Notes under the pieces: model-generated
What the model was told of the DNA's origin: nothing
Databases searched by the model: none
What the model saw: the letters and a program-made list of their open reading frames with translations, nothing else
Position numbers and translations under genes: made by a program
NCBI GenBank assembly: GCA_003049465.1
Contig: PYSS01000229.1
Location: 1-26,467, forward strand
DNA: 26,467 bases
Reading direction: 5' to 3'
Source of the DNA: Magnaporthiopsis rhizophila
Taxonomy: Eukaryota > Ascomycota > Sordariomycetes > Magnaporthales > Magnaporthaceae
Part shown: positions 1 through 8,948 of the stretch, one piece after another
Position numbering within the stretch: position 1 is the stretch's first letter
How the letters are laid out: the number at the start of each line of letters is the position of its first letter

Positions 1-1920
1 GGGTGCGGGGGGTGCGGGAGGTGCGTGGGGTATGGGGGGCTCCATTGGATTCAAGGCCATCCCTAGAAAGCCTGGATCCCTGGGGGCGGGTGTCGACATC
101 AATGTCGGCACAGGTATTGGCAATGGCATTTGCATAGGCGCGGGTGCGGGCGCGTGCATATACGGGACAGGCGCTGGCGCAGGCGCGGGTGCGGATGCCA
201 TAGCAGGCGTGGGTGTCGACCCCGGAACCGGCATCGGCATGAGTACTGGGAGCCGCACGTTGTCCGTCTTGCTCGGCGTTCCTCTAGATGTCTCGTGCGG
301 TTCCTTGCGCTTCTCCACGCGTATTCCCCTGGGCACGGAGCCTGGCGCATCTGCTGAAAGCAAGACAAAGGGGGAAGGCGCAAAGCTTGAAACCCGGGAC
401 TTTTTGCCTCCCGTACCCGACGGCCTCCCGATATTTCCAAAGCCGTTCTTGGACCGCAGTGCCTGCAGCTTCGGGTCGTGGTACAGGTCCGCCACTATCT
501 TGGACAGCTGGAAGCCGAGCGGGTTCTCGGACTGGATCTCGTGGAGGCGCTGTCGCACCCATTCGAGGGGGGTGACGTCGAGGTTGAACTTTTTGAGCTC
601 GCCGAGGGTTGCCACAAGCCGGTGGATGGTGTCGTAGTTGATATAGGCAGCGTTAATGAACTGTTTCGCTACGAGCTGGTACGGGTGGATCTCGCCGAAG
701 CGCTCCGGGCTCCCGCGGACGCCCAGGAACTCGAGGATGGCCCGGCCGCGGTTCACCTGCCGGTTGGCGAGGAACTGCGCGTGCTTCTTGGACCGCTCTC
801 CTTCGGCCTGCCTCGACGCGGCTTGGGCGTGTGCCTCGTACTTGCCTTCCCAAACCGCCAGGCTCTCTTCGATCTTGGGCACGAGAGGCGTCCACTTGGG
901 GTCCCAGTAGGGGTCGCGTTCGTCAATCTTGTGGACCGGCACGCCCGCCATGATCTCAGGCGCCGTGAACACCTCGCCGTTGTGCTGAAGTGCCAACATG
1001 CTGCGGGTGATCTCGGGAAGTAGTGGGCCGTCAGCATCGCCCTGGCCGGCTCCCGCGTCGGACTCGTCCGCGCGGGGTGTGCCGGCGTCCGAGGCCGACG
1101 GTGACTTGGCGAACCGCCTGAACGGGGTATCCCTGCCCGGTGCCGACAGCTTCCCATCCGGCAAGGACCGACGAGGCTTGTCCTTGGCGACACCATTGGT
1201 CTCCTCGTTTCCGGTCTCTGACGCTGACCTGCTAGGCTTCCTCGAGGTGGATGCGTTGACCGCGGTGAATCCGCCTGTCGACACCTCCTCGGTTCCCTCG
1301 ATTGGTCCCTCGACATTCCGCACGGCCGGGAGCGGAGAGGCTGAATTCGGGGTGGCAGTCCCGTGACTGGCTCCGACGTTCTGGACCTGACCCGTCCCGT
1401 CCCTGTCTTGCTCGGGTGCAGACGCCGAGTCTGGCCTCGTGCGGACGGGCACATCGATGTCCATGGCGTCGCCCGCGGGTCTGGCCTCAACGGTCGCACT
1501 TCTTGAGCCGGCGCCGGCAGCGGTTCCGTTCAACCCCTTTGCGAGCTCGCTGCCGTCCTCATCAGTTGCGTTAGCCTCGGCGGCGGCCATGGTAGCCGCC
1601 CATACCTCCTTCCTCTCCCTATCATCCGAATCCCATGTCCTCCTCAGCTCGCGGCGCTTGACCTCGTAGCTCCTCTCAATCTCCTTTGCCCGGGCCTCAT
1701 TTTGTGCTCTCAGGCTGGAAATCTCTCGCAAGCGATTCTGGAGCGTGTTGTATTCGTGCAGAAGCTCAGCTTCCCTGGCCAAGTACGGCGCCTTCTCCCT
1801 CGCTTCGCGGTCGTTCAAGTCTTTTTGCTCGGCATTACGTTTGAGTTCGACCTGCTCCTGGTGGCGGCGGAATATGGAGACGAAGTCGTTCGGCACATCG
1901 CCGGCGTCTTCAGTCGACAT
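1..1920 (-). CDS. Unrecognised coiled-coil protein with Pro/Ala/Met-rich C-terminal part (3' end outside window)
   Basis: A single reading frame stays open for 640 codons from the ATG at 1920-1918 to the left edge. I checked every codon and found no stop, so this part has no intron. The start context (CCAACATGTC) is a good fungal one. Residues about 15-115 are Glu/Lys/Arg-rich with heptad-like Leu spacing, probably a coiled coil. Next comes a polar, low-complexity stretch rich in Ser, Thr, Gly and Asp. About residues 325-500 look folded, with many aromatic and hydrophobic residues (for example DERDPYWDPKW and HPYQLVAKQFINAAYINYD). The last 100 or so visible residues are made of PAPAP and PMPVPG-like units. 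No signal peptide or membrane segment is seen. I do not recognise a known domain and assign no function. GC-rich third positions support real coding. Confidence 0.85.
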   Translation of the reverse strand, partial: MSTEDAGDVPNDFVSIFRRHQEQVELKRNAEQKDLNDREAREKAPYLAREAELLHEYNTLQNRLREISSLRAQNEARAKEIERSYEVKRRELRRTWDSDDRERKEVWAATMAAAEANATDEDGSELAKGLNGTAAGAGSRSATVEARPAGDAMDIDVPVRTRPDSASAPEQDRDGTGQVQNVGASHGTATPNSASPLPAVRNVEGPIEGTEEVSTGGFTAVNASTSRKPSRSASETGNEETNGVAKDKPRRSLPDGKLSAPGRDTPFRRFAKSPSASDAGTPRADESDAGAGQGDADGPLLPEITRSMLALQHNGEVFTAPEIMAGVPVHKIDERDPYWDPKWTPLVPKIEESLAVWEGKYEAHAQAASRQAEGERSKKHAQFLANRQVNRGRAILEFLGVRGSPERFGEIHPYQLVAKQFINAAYINYDTIHRLVATLGELKKFNLDVTPLEWVRQRLHEIQSENPLGFQLSKIVADLYHDPKLQALRSKNGFGNIGRPSGTGGKKSRVSSFAPSPFVLLSADAPGSVPRGIRVEKRKEPHETSRGTPSKTDNVRLPVLMPMPVPGSTPTPAMASAPAPAPAPVPYMHAPAPAPMQMPLPIPVPTLMSTPAPRDPGFLGMALNPMEPPIPHAPPAPPAP

Positions 1921-2660
1921 GTTGGCCGATATCAACACTCGGACTCGCACCGGACGTTACGCCTCAAGACCGGGGCGGTCAATTATGGCAGACCAGCAAG
2001 AGGCATCAAGCGTGACGTCGCCTTGTGCCTGGCAGCGAGTCTTAATCCGGAGCTCTCCCGAATCTAGCCGGGATGCTGCCAGTTCAGTCTCCTTCTCCCC
2101 ACAACGCGAGATGCCCTTGCAAGCTAGGCCTGGAATACCTGGCGACAGAATGCTATTAGCATCCGGGTAATGAGATTAGCGGACAGACGCGCTCAGTGAT
2201 TGGCCCTTGCACAAAACTGATCGACGCCGTGAGTCGCGCACGCTTGACCAGGCAGTCAAGGTCCGTGCACCAAGTGAATTGGATAACAGCCCCCGGTTAT
2301 GGGGGTGTGGACGGGATGTGAAGGCAAGAACAAAATGCTCTGCGGGTAGCCGACAAGAAGGGTACCGACAATAGAATGGATGTGTGCAATTGAAAGGATA
2401 CCAAAAGCGGAAATGGGGCAAAGGCAAATCCGTGGCGGAGATATTTGAGTGCGGTGGGTTCGGCGACTATAGCGAAGCAACAGGCCAGCGCTTGGACTGG
2501 GCGTGTTTGGTTGACGGCAGGTGCAACGGGGCTAGAAGTGCATGCATGGAGAAAGCGCAGGAAGGAGCGGGGGTGCAAGGAAAATAGAATTGGAGTGACG
2601 TTGGATCCATAAGATGGTCGGGTTTGGGAAGATGTGCAAGGGGGGCGGAATAATTGCGAC

Positions 2661-2702
2661 GAGAGGGAAAAAAGAAGAAAAAAAAAGAAGAGAGAAGGAA
2701 AG
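2661..2702 (-). promoter_or_regulatory. Pyrimidine tract in the upstream region of the left-hand gene
   Basis: The plus strand is pure A/G for 42 nt here, so the minus strand, which is the sense strand of the gene starting at 1920, has an uninterrupted C/T tract about 740 nt before the start codon. CT-rich tracts are typical just before transcription starts in filamentous fungi. Its role here is inferred only from composition and position. Confidence 0.35.
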
Positions 2703-3021
2703 TGAAAGCAAGGTAAGGGCGGAATGAAAAGGTGACTGATGTTGCCAGATATAGGGAACCGATTGGGTAATGTCAGGCCGAGCAATGGTTGCGCCATCGT
2801 GGATCCCAGGGCGGGATTCTAACGATGTGTAATAAGAGAATAAGAATAATCAAAATTTCAATCCCCGTTGGCATTGCCCAGAGAGAGGACGCGACGCTGA
2901 TGGAGGGTGGCCGAAGAAAAGACGCTTTGGGGCTATATTAATCGAGAGTCGGAGACGTACCACAAACTTTGCAGCCACAGGTCTGGTCCGTGCGGTCACT
3001 CGTCCAGCTCGCTGTCGGTAC

Positions 3022-3040
3022 TTTTTTTTTTTTTTTTTTT
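3022..3040. repeat. T19 homopolymer tract
   Basis: Nineteen consecutive T on the plus strand. It is one of several long mononucleotide tracts in this intergenic region and was probably formed by slippage or acts as a nucleosome-excluding element. Confidence 0.9.
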
Positions 3041-3270
3041 CTCTTCCCTTCCTTTCCTCCTCCGCACGCAACAGGAGGCCGGGAAGGTGCAGTGGAGGAG
3101 GAAGATCGAAAATAGAAACAAAAATACCAATCTATGCAGAGCAGGCGTGCTGACGGGTGTCGGCGGAAACACGTCGGCGTTGTCGTATATTTTGGGTATC
3201 CGCGTGGGCGTCCCCAGCCTTGGCGGGCGACTATATTGGTGTGGGCTGGCTGTCCTTGTCTCCTCCTCTC

Positions 3271-3296
3271 GTGTGTGTGTGCGCGCGTGTGTGCGC
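3271..3296. repeat. Alternating purine-pyrimidine (GT/GC) tract
   Basis: The run (GT)5(GC)3(GT)3(GC)2 alternates purine and pyrimidine without a break for 26 nt. Such tracts are microsatellites and can adopt left-handed Z-DNA under negative supercoiling. It lies about 1.35 kb upstream of the minus-strand gene at 1920. Confidence 0.85.
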
Positions 3297-3645
3297 AGGG
3301 TCGCAGCAGGTCGATCCGCTATTGGGCTGGTGGGTTATTTTTTGCTGACGCTGACCTCGCTCCGAGTCGGATCTGGCGTCCGAGGCTGGCGGGCCCGAGA
3401 AGGTGGTCTCGCAGGTTCGCGCGCGCCGGGATTCCCGCCAGGGTATTTTCTCCAAATATTGTGTCGCAATCGTCGCGCGGTCGTGCAGGCACCAGCCGGC
3501 CGCAGAATTTGTGTTCACCTTGCCGACAGCAGAGTTGGTAAGGTGTTTGGATTTTCGCCTGCGGAACGTCCGGTCAGATTTGGGTTTTTCCTTTTTCACG
3601 CAGCCCGTTGGCACAGCTGAGCTGTTGGGACGGTCGGTCACGAGG

Positions 3646-3663
3646 AAAAAAAAAAAAAAAAAA
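3646..3663. repeat. A18 homopolymer tract
   Basis: Eighteen consecutive A on the plus strand (T18 on the sense strand of the left-hand gene), followed directly by TGAGCG. There is no coding context. Confidence 0.9.
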
Positions 3664-3830
3664 TGAGCGAGTGTCGCAGGGATAAGAAAAGGCGGGTAGT
3701 GTGGTGGGTGAGGAGAGGCGAAATTATTTGATTAAGCTGGGGGATTATAATATCCCAGAAAAGCAAATGGGAAGGCGCCCCGCCAGAACGTCGGACGGGC
3801 GTTCTGCCTGTCTCGAAGGACTCCGGCGCG

Positions 3831-3847
3831 TTTTTTTTTTTTTTTTT
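3831..3847. repeat. T17 homopolymer tract
   Basis: Seventeen consecutive T on the plus strand, continuing into CTTTTTCTTTTTCCCC, so the pyrimidine-only stretch extends further. It is part of the same cluster of slippage-prone tracts. Confidence 0.9.
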
Positions 3848-4914
3848 CTTTTTCTTTTTCCCCTAAGCACCGCTTGCTTGGTTTTGGTTTTGGGTCTAGG
3901 CTAGACTTGGGCTGGGCAAGGATTGCGGGTCGAAGATGACAGACAGCACGGTACTCCGTGCGAAGCCAGTTGAACTGTGCACTATGGCTATCTGTCCGAT
4001 CTGTTAGCTCCATTTGATGTGGCTTTGTTTTCTTTTCTTTTTTTTTTCCCCCTTCCATTCTTTGTGATCAGCAAACCTGGGTGATTGTCACCGGCTGGGT
4101 AAAATGGTGCACACGACGCGCTGATTACCCCCTACCTACACAAACCTGCCTCTCTTTTCATGCATCATTCAGTGGCTTGATATTTGGTCAGCCAACCAAG
4201 CGTATTGGGTGGCGCCCACAAGACCCTCGCATATCCCATCCACCCCGGTCGCCCTGCAGCAATGGTTTCGGGCTTGGTGCTCGGAGCTGGGAGCAAGGTG
4301 AGAAAAGATGGCAGTCCCCCAACCAGGGGTTTATCTTTGTTCCATTGGCAAACCCGCTGGTCCAACACAAAAGTGTATCGATTCTCGGCAATGGAGATTC
4401 CAAAGCGTTGCCACATAGCGTGGAAAAAGCAATCCTAGTCGATACGTCCAAGCCTAAGGGTTGCAGCGACAATCAGATGGGGTGGAAGAGAATAAGGGAG
4501 CATAAATACAAAGATCCGTTATACCCACAGTCTCAGGGAGAGCGAGGACCTAACAGCCAAACAATAGTCGCCCGAATTCCCCCCTATCCACTCGGTCCAG
4601 CCAAAAATACGACCGCCCACCAATGCCCGCTGCACTGTGCCGCTGTTGGTTCGACTAAAAAGCGTGTTCTTGGGGGAAATCGACCAAGTGACCAGACCCA
4701 TCAGCAGCAGGGATTCGACCTGGGAGGCTTATTAGACCCACACCGGGGAAAGTCAGTCGGCCCAGCCAGGTTTGGGAGGTTCAATAGCCGCGCCGAGGTA
4801 TTTTTGTATTGCCTGGACAGGAGCCCTCTCGAGCCGCCGGCACTTTCGTCCGCCAAAGTCACATCAAGCAGACCACCGCAAGATAAGAATCCCGGCCCTC
4901 CCATGTTCTATACC

Positions 4915-4928
4915 TAGGTAGGTAGGTA
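4915..4928. repeat. Short TAGG tandem repeat
   Basis: Three TAGG units plus TA, immediately after the TAG-ended long open frame. It is a small microsatellite with no evident function. Confidence 0.7.
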
Positions 4929-5422
4929 CATGGCAGACCGCAGACGTCTGAGTAAATATGCACTTTTTTCTCGTGCTACGTCGACTCGCGCACACGATTG
5001 GGAACTTGGAAGGATGACGTGGGTTTTGTTCCGGCACCCGTGCGCAAGGCGCCCTTCTCCTGAGCCCATTGTGGCTGTAGGTACACAATGGCAAACACGA
5101 AATGGCGTTCGGCAGGGGGCATGTTTCACGAGTGCATTTTTGTGCGACACAAAGGTATTAGGTTTCTATAATGCTATACACAACCACCACTATGCGGAGT
5201 TCCCGGTATTTCCAACCGAAAACTAGCGTGCACAAAATATTCAGCAAGCCAGATCGTTCCTCCTAGGGCGCCGCCTCACCCTGGGTCATACAGGAAAGAA
5301 AGAATTAGTAAAAGAAAACGGGGAAACCCAATAAAGAAGAAGCGAATAAGCCAACGCCCGAACCCATAGCTCCGCCCATGCATATCCTACCAGGATCGTC
5401 TCAGTAATTTTTTTTTTCATGA

Positions 5423-5440
5423 CCCTCTGATATCAGAGGG
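5423..5440. repeat. Perfect 18-bp palindrome downstream of chs7
   Basis: CCCTCTGATATCAGAGGG is self-complementary over all 18 positions, with no spacer. It lies about 160 nt past the chs7 stop codon, in the presumed 3' UTR or intergenic DNA, just after a T-rich tract on the plus strand. It could be a dimeric protein-binding site or a cruciform or hairpin-forming element. The function is unknown. Confidence 0.8.
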
Positions 5441-5596
5441 CACACTTGCGTGATATAAACCCCAGGTCCGTAACACGGAACCCGAGCCTGAGCGGGGCAG
5501 CCGAGACGCAGAGAAAATCCCTACACGACCCGACTCCGCGCCAGACGTATGAGTTGAAGGGAAAAGGAGAAGAGTAGAAACAAGAACTGCGGGCTT

Positions 5597-6758
5597 TCAG
5601 TACTTGGGGTAGGAACGGCCAGGTGAGTTGGAGTAGGGGTGGTCGTAGCCGCTGGATTGGGCATACGGGTCGTCGTTGTAGATTGTGGCCCTCCGCTCCT
5701 CCTCGGGAAGAAGTTCCTTCACTTCCCAGTTGTTCATCCTAGTTCCAACTGAGAATTCCAGGTCTTCCTTGGTAATAGAGTCCCAGTACTGCAAGAAGCA
5801 CGAGATGTCAGCGAGTGTTGCGCGGGGTGGCAAGCAACTGGGGCGGAAAATCGAGGAAAAGAAACATACCTTGTAGACCATCATGACACCAAGCAGGTTG
5901 CATGTCGTCGCAAAGAACAGCCCGTCCATGTAGTGGCTGACTGCTTCGCAAAGCGACGCGCTGAAGGCGTACAGAATCACCTGGCCAATGACGACAAAGA
6001 AGACGCCAAAGGCGATGTCGCCCAGGGGCCAGCGGTCCTGCAGTGTCCTGACCACAAGCATGATCTGCAGCACCACGTAGACAAAGAGCTGGACAGCGTT
6101 GAGCAGATACAGCACGACGAACAGGCCGATCGTGTTGGTGGGGCTCAGGCCAGCCCAGCTCTTGAAGGTCGCGATGGAGACCAGGAAGGTGATGGCGAAA
6201 GCAGCGAGCGAGCAGAGGCGCATCATCCACAGCGACAGCGGCGTGCCATCCTCGTACAGCTGGAACCCGACGAATCCGTTGATTAGCAGGCATGTTATCA
6301 GGGTCGACGACAGCCCATTCTGGATCGCGACGAAGTACGGGTATGGTGCCGATCCTGGAGGGATGACACCGGCATCGACGCAAAGCGAGAGGAATGTGAG
6401 GAGCATGTAAAGGTAGAAGAAGTTCAGGATCTCCTTTCGGCCTGTGAGAGTCATAACGAGGCACGGTTAGTCAAGATCACAAGACCTCTCGAGAGGCATC
6501 GGGGAGACGCCACGTACCAACAGCGGTAAATTTCCCCCGGACATGCAGCACCATCACCACCGTCATACACAGCGCGACAATGTGCATGGCGCTGGTGGCT
6601 CCCTGGAAGATGATGGTGTTTGCCAGCTCGATACTGCGGGCGTAGCAGTTTGGCTCGATCCCGACTCTTTGATTGATCGCGTTGACCGGCCCAACTGATG
6701 CGCACAACGGCAGCGGCGCCGTGTGGCATAGTTGTGTGAAGTCCCCAAAACCCGACAT
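5597..6758 (-). CDS. chs7: Chitin synthase export chaperone Chs7
   Basis: Exons are complement(6518-6758, 5870-6441, 5597-5788), giving 334 aa. The introns of 76 and 81 bp have GTACGT/CAG and GTATGT/CAG ends, and the first has a good branch site (GACTAAC). The protein matches the Chs7 family throughout: the N-terminus MSGFGDFTQLCHTAPLPLC, the core TFKSWAGLSPTNTIGLFVV, the DRWPLGDIAFG loop and the C-terminal RMNNWEVKELLPEEERR. About seven hydrophobic segments (roughly residues 48-265) fit a polytopic ER membrane protein, followed by a polar Tyr/Ser/Pro-rich cytoplasmic tail. In yeast Chs7 is needed for chitin synthase Chs3 to fold and leave the ER, so the inferred role is cell-wall chitin deposition. 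Length is normal for the family and nothing is broken. Confidence 0.97.
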
Positions 6759-8948
6759 GTCGTCGTCGTCTGCCCGCGTTGTCGGTCGCGGGTTCGTTCA
6801 ATCGATGGTGTCGCGATGGTCTTGGGTCGACCGGCTTGTTCGTCCGACGTGTGTGGTGGAGAAAATGATCCGCGCGGGGGGCCTGGCTTCCCTGGAACGA
6901 TCGCAGGGAACGATTGTCGAGAAGGGCGAGGAGGGCCTAGGTGATGGACGGTGCGGTTGTCGACAGCTCAGTGAAGAGTGTCCTGGCAGCGAGAGGAGGC
7001 GACGGTGAGCTGCGCGATGCTTCGGTCGGCTTCTGCGTAGTCGTCGAGCGCAAAAACGACGTCGATGCCGACGAAGGGACGTGTGTTCGGGGTAGAGAGA
7101 ACGACGAAAGGGCCCTGGTCGGCAAAACAACACGATGGAGCGGATGGGTCCGCCCTCGTAAAGGGGAATTTAATTTCTTTCGCACCTGCGCGCAGGAAGC
7201 GCAAGCGAACAAGTTGTGTGGGGATCGTTTTGACAAAGGAAGATGCAAGAAAAAAACCACAATCGCCTCGAGAAAGGATTGTCTTTTTTGCAAACCGAAA
7301 AAACAACAACAGGTAGGTAAACGAGTGTCGTTAGTTATCCTCAAACAGGCAAAAAGAGGGGAAACGAATGTGTGCCGCAAGCAGAAACAAGGCCACGATC
7401 GAAGTGGACTGCCTGGTTGGTCGGCTGGCCGAGTGACGGCTGGAATCGCAGGCGGCAGGAAAACAAGGCAAACGGCTGGTCGGTTGCTGGGGTAAAGGAA
7501 CGAGGAAACGGCTGGTTTCGTGTTGATTGTGCAGCTTGGTCCTTGCTCGCGCGCCCGTGCTGCGCCTGGGCCCTGAACTCAATGGCGCCCAATTGGCAGG
7601 CAGAGAACCCCCACCTTGTTCTTTTTTTCGCCCTGATTTCTCACGCTGGCCCGTGCACCGCGCCCAAAGGAGCTAGCGCCATGCGGCTCGGGGTTTTCTT
7701 TCGCTGCGGCGGAAGCACCACGCGCAGTGAAGATGGGATATTCGGTTCGATGTTCGAGCTGCCTTCCTGGCATGAGATCCCCATCCCATCTGACACGGCC
7801 CGTCCAAGATGCGACCGAGAGCAACTGGCATACTGGTTCGGCTGAACGAGGCAGTCCCTGAAGGCTGTTACTCGTCCGCTTCACTATTGGCTGCGTCAAT
7901 CATCTGCTCCCTTTTTTCGCCTTTATTACATTGAGACCTGCGTTTATCTCCCGCCATTGCTATTTTCTTTATCACTCGCTTCGTTTGACCGCGCCCATGC
8001 ATATCATTCGTCGAACAGTCACCCGCCGCCAATATTTCGAGCTCGGCGTAGCAGCGGGTAAATAAAAGAGTTGTGCGCCGTTGAGCGGGTCTCAGTTGGG
8101 TCTGCCTGGCCGCCACCAGCGGATGAGTCGCAGCCACGCTAACTCACCAACACGCTATATCCTGCATCGGCGCTGAAACCTGTCTGGACTTGGGTGATGT
8201 TGAAACCGCCTTTTTGAGTGTCTAACGCGGCTTCGCAGCCACCGGTTACTGCAGCAGTCACCCCAAGCGTTTTGATACGAGCACGTGATTGCGCTGCGCG
8301 TAGTCTCGTTGCGACAAAAGGCTGGTCTTGTATTTTCTTCTGGTCGGATGGGATTCGGTTCCTTTCAAGCTCGCAGTGATTTATTTGGCTGCTGATGGCA
8401 GTTTACACGTCAGCCTGCTCTGGGACAACATGCAGGCCGTCCGCACTCCCAGCGGCGGCAGTGGTGGCCCATCTTTGGTCGCCAATAATTTGAAGGTTCC
8501 TTTGCGAGCTCTTGTCCAATAAACTGCATGGCAGTCAATGGGCCGCAAAATTATAGCGCGCTCGGGATTTGACAATTACGCACAATGCTTTGTGATTTCG
8601 GCGAGTTCGTGGTTCTTATTCAGCGCCCGACTGCCAAATCCCTCTCATGGCGCCGGCGAATGAACAGCGCATGGCCCGGACAAACTTGTCGTCCTTCGCA
8701 TACATAGCATCCAAACCCCTTCTTGGCATCTACCAGCCTCGCCCGCGCGTTTGAGAATTTGTGCCTGTTTTTGCCGCAACAAGTTTCTGTTTCCGTCGTC
8801 CCAGGGCTTTGTTTCTGGAGCATTTGCAACGAGACCGACTTTTTTTATGCCCAAATTGACTGCTTGGTCATCCCGGGTCCCCTGCTCTGAACCAACACAG
8901 CTCTGTGACAGAATAATACTGGCCCTCTTCTGTTATTGTCCACAACTC
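6759..8948. other. Divergent intergenic region between chs7 and the aquaporin pseudogene
   Basis: About 2.2 kb that should hold the chs7 promoter and leader (minus strand) and the upstream region of the aquaporin-like gene (plus strand). On the chs7 sense strand there are T-rich and CT-rich stretches, for example near 7230-7320. Open frames of up to about 185 codons exist here, but none has family similarity, hydrophobic segments or splice structure. I see no RNA gene and no long repeat. Confidence 0.5.

Larger units (their letters stand above)
1921..5596. other. Long non-coding region upstream of the minus-strand coiled-coil gene
   Basis: About 3.7 kb lies between the start of the left-hand gene and the 3' end of chs7, so it should hold the promoter and leader of the left gene plus the chs7 3' UTR. 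I found no gene with fungal-type splice signals and third-position GC bias. It carries several homopolymer tracts, an alternating GT/GC run, a short TAGG repeat and an 18-bp perfect palindrome, listed separately. One long stop-free frame (4081-4917, plus) is discussed as a finding. The other frames here look like chance. Confidence 0.6.

Noticed and set aside
2907..3620. 237-codon plus-strand open frame
   Set aside because: It runs through a T19 tract (poly-Phe) and a GT/GC microsatellite, with no domain and no third-position bias. Probably chance.
5808..6464. 218-codon minus-strand frame over chs7
   Set aside because: It is a different frame over the chs7 exon, with an Arg/His/Pro-rich translation typical of an out-of-frame shadow.
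7372..7845. 157-codon plus-strand open frame in the chs7 upstream region
   Set aside because: It has no family similarity, membrane pattern or splice structure, and lies where the chs7 promoter should be.
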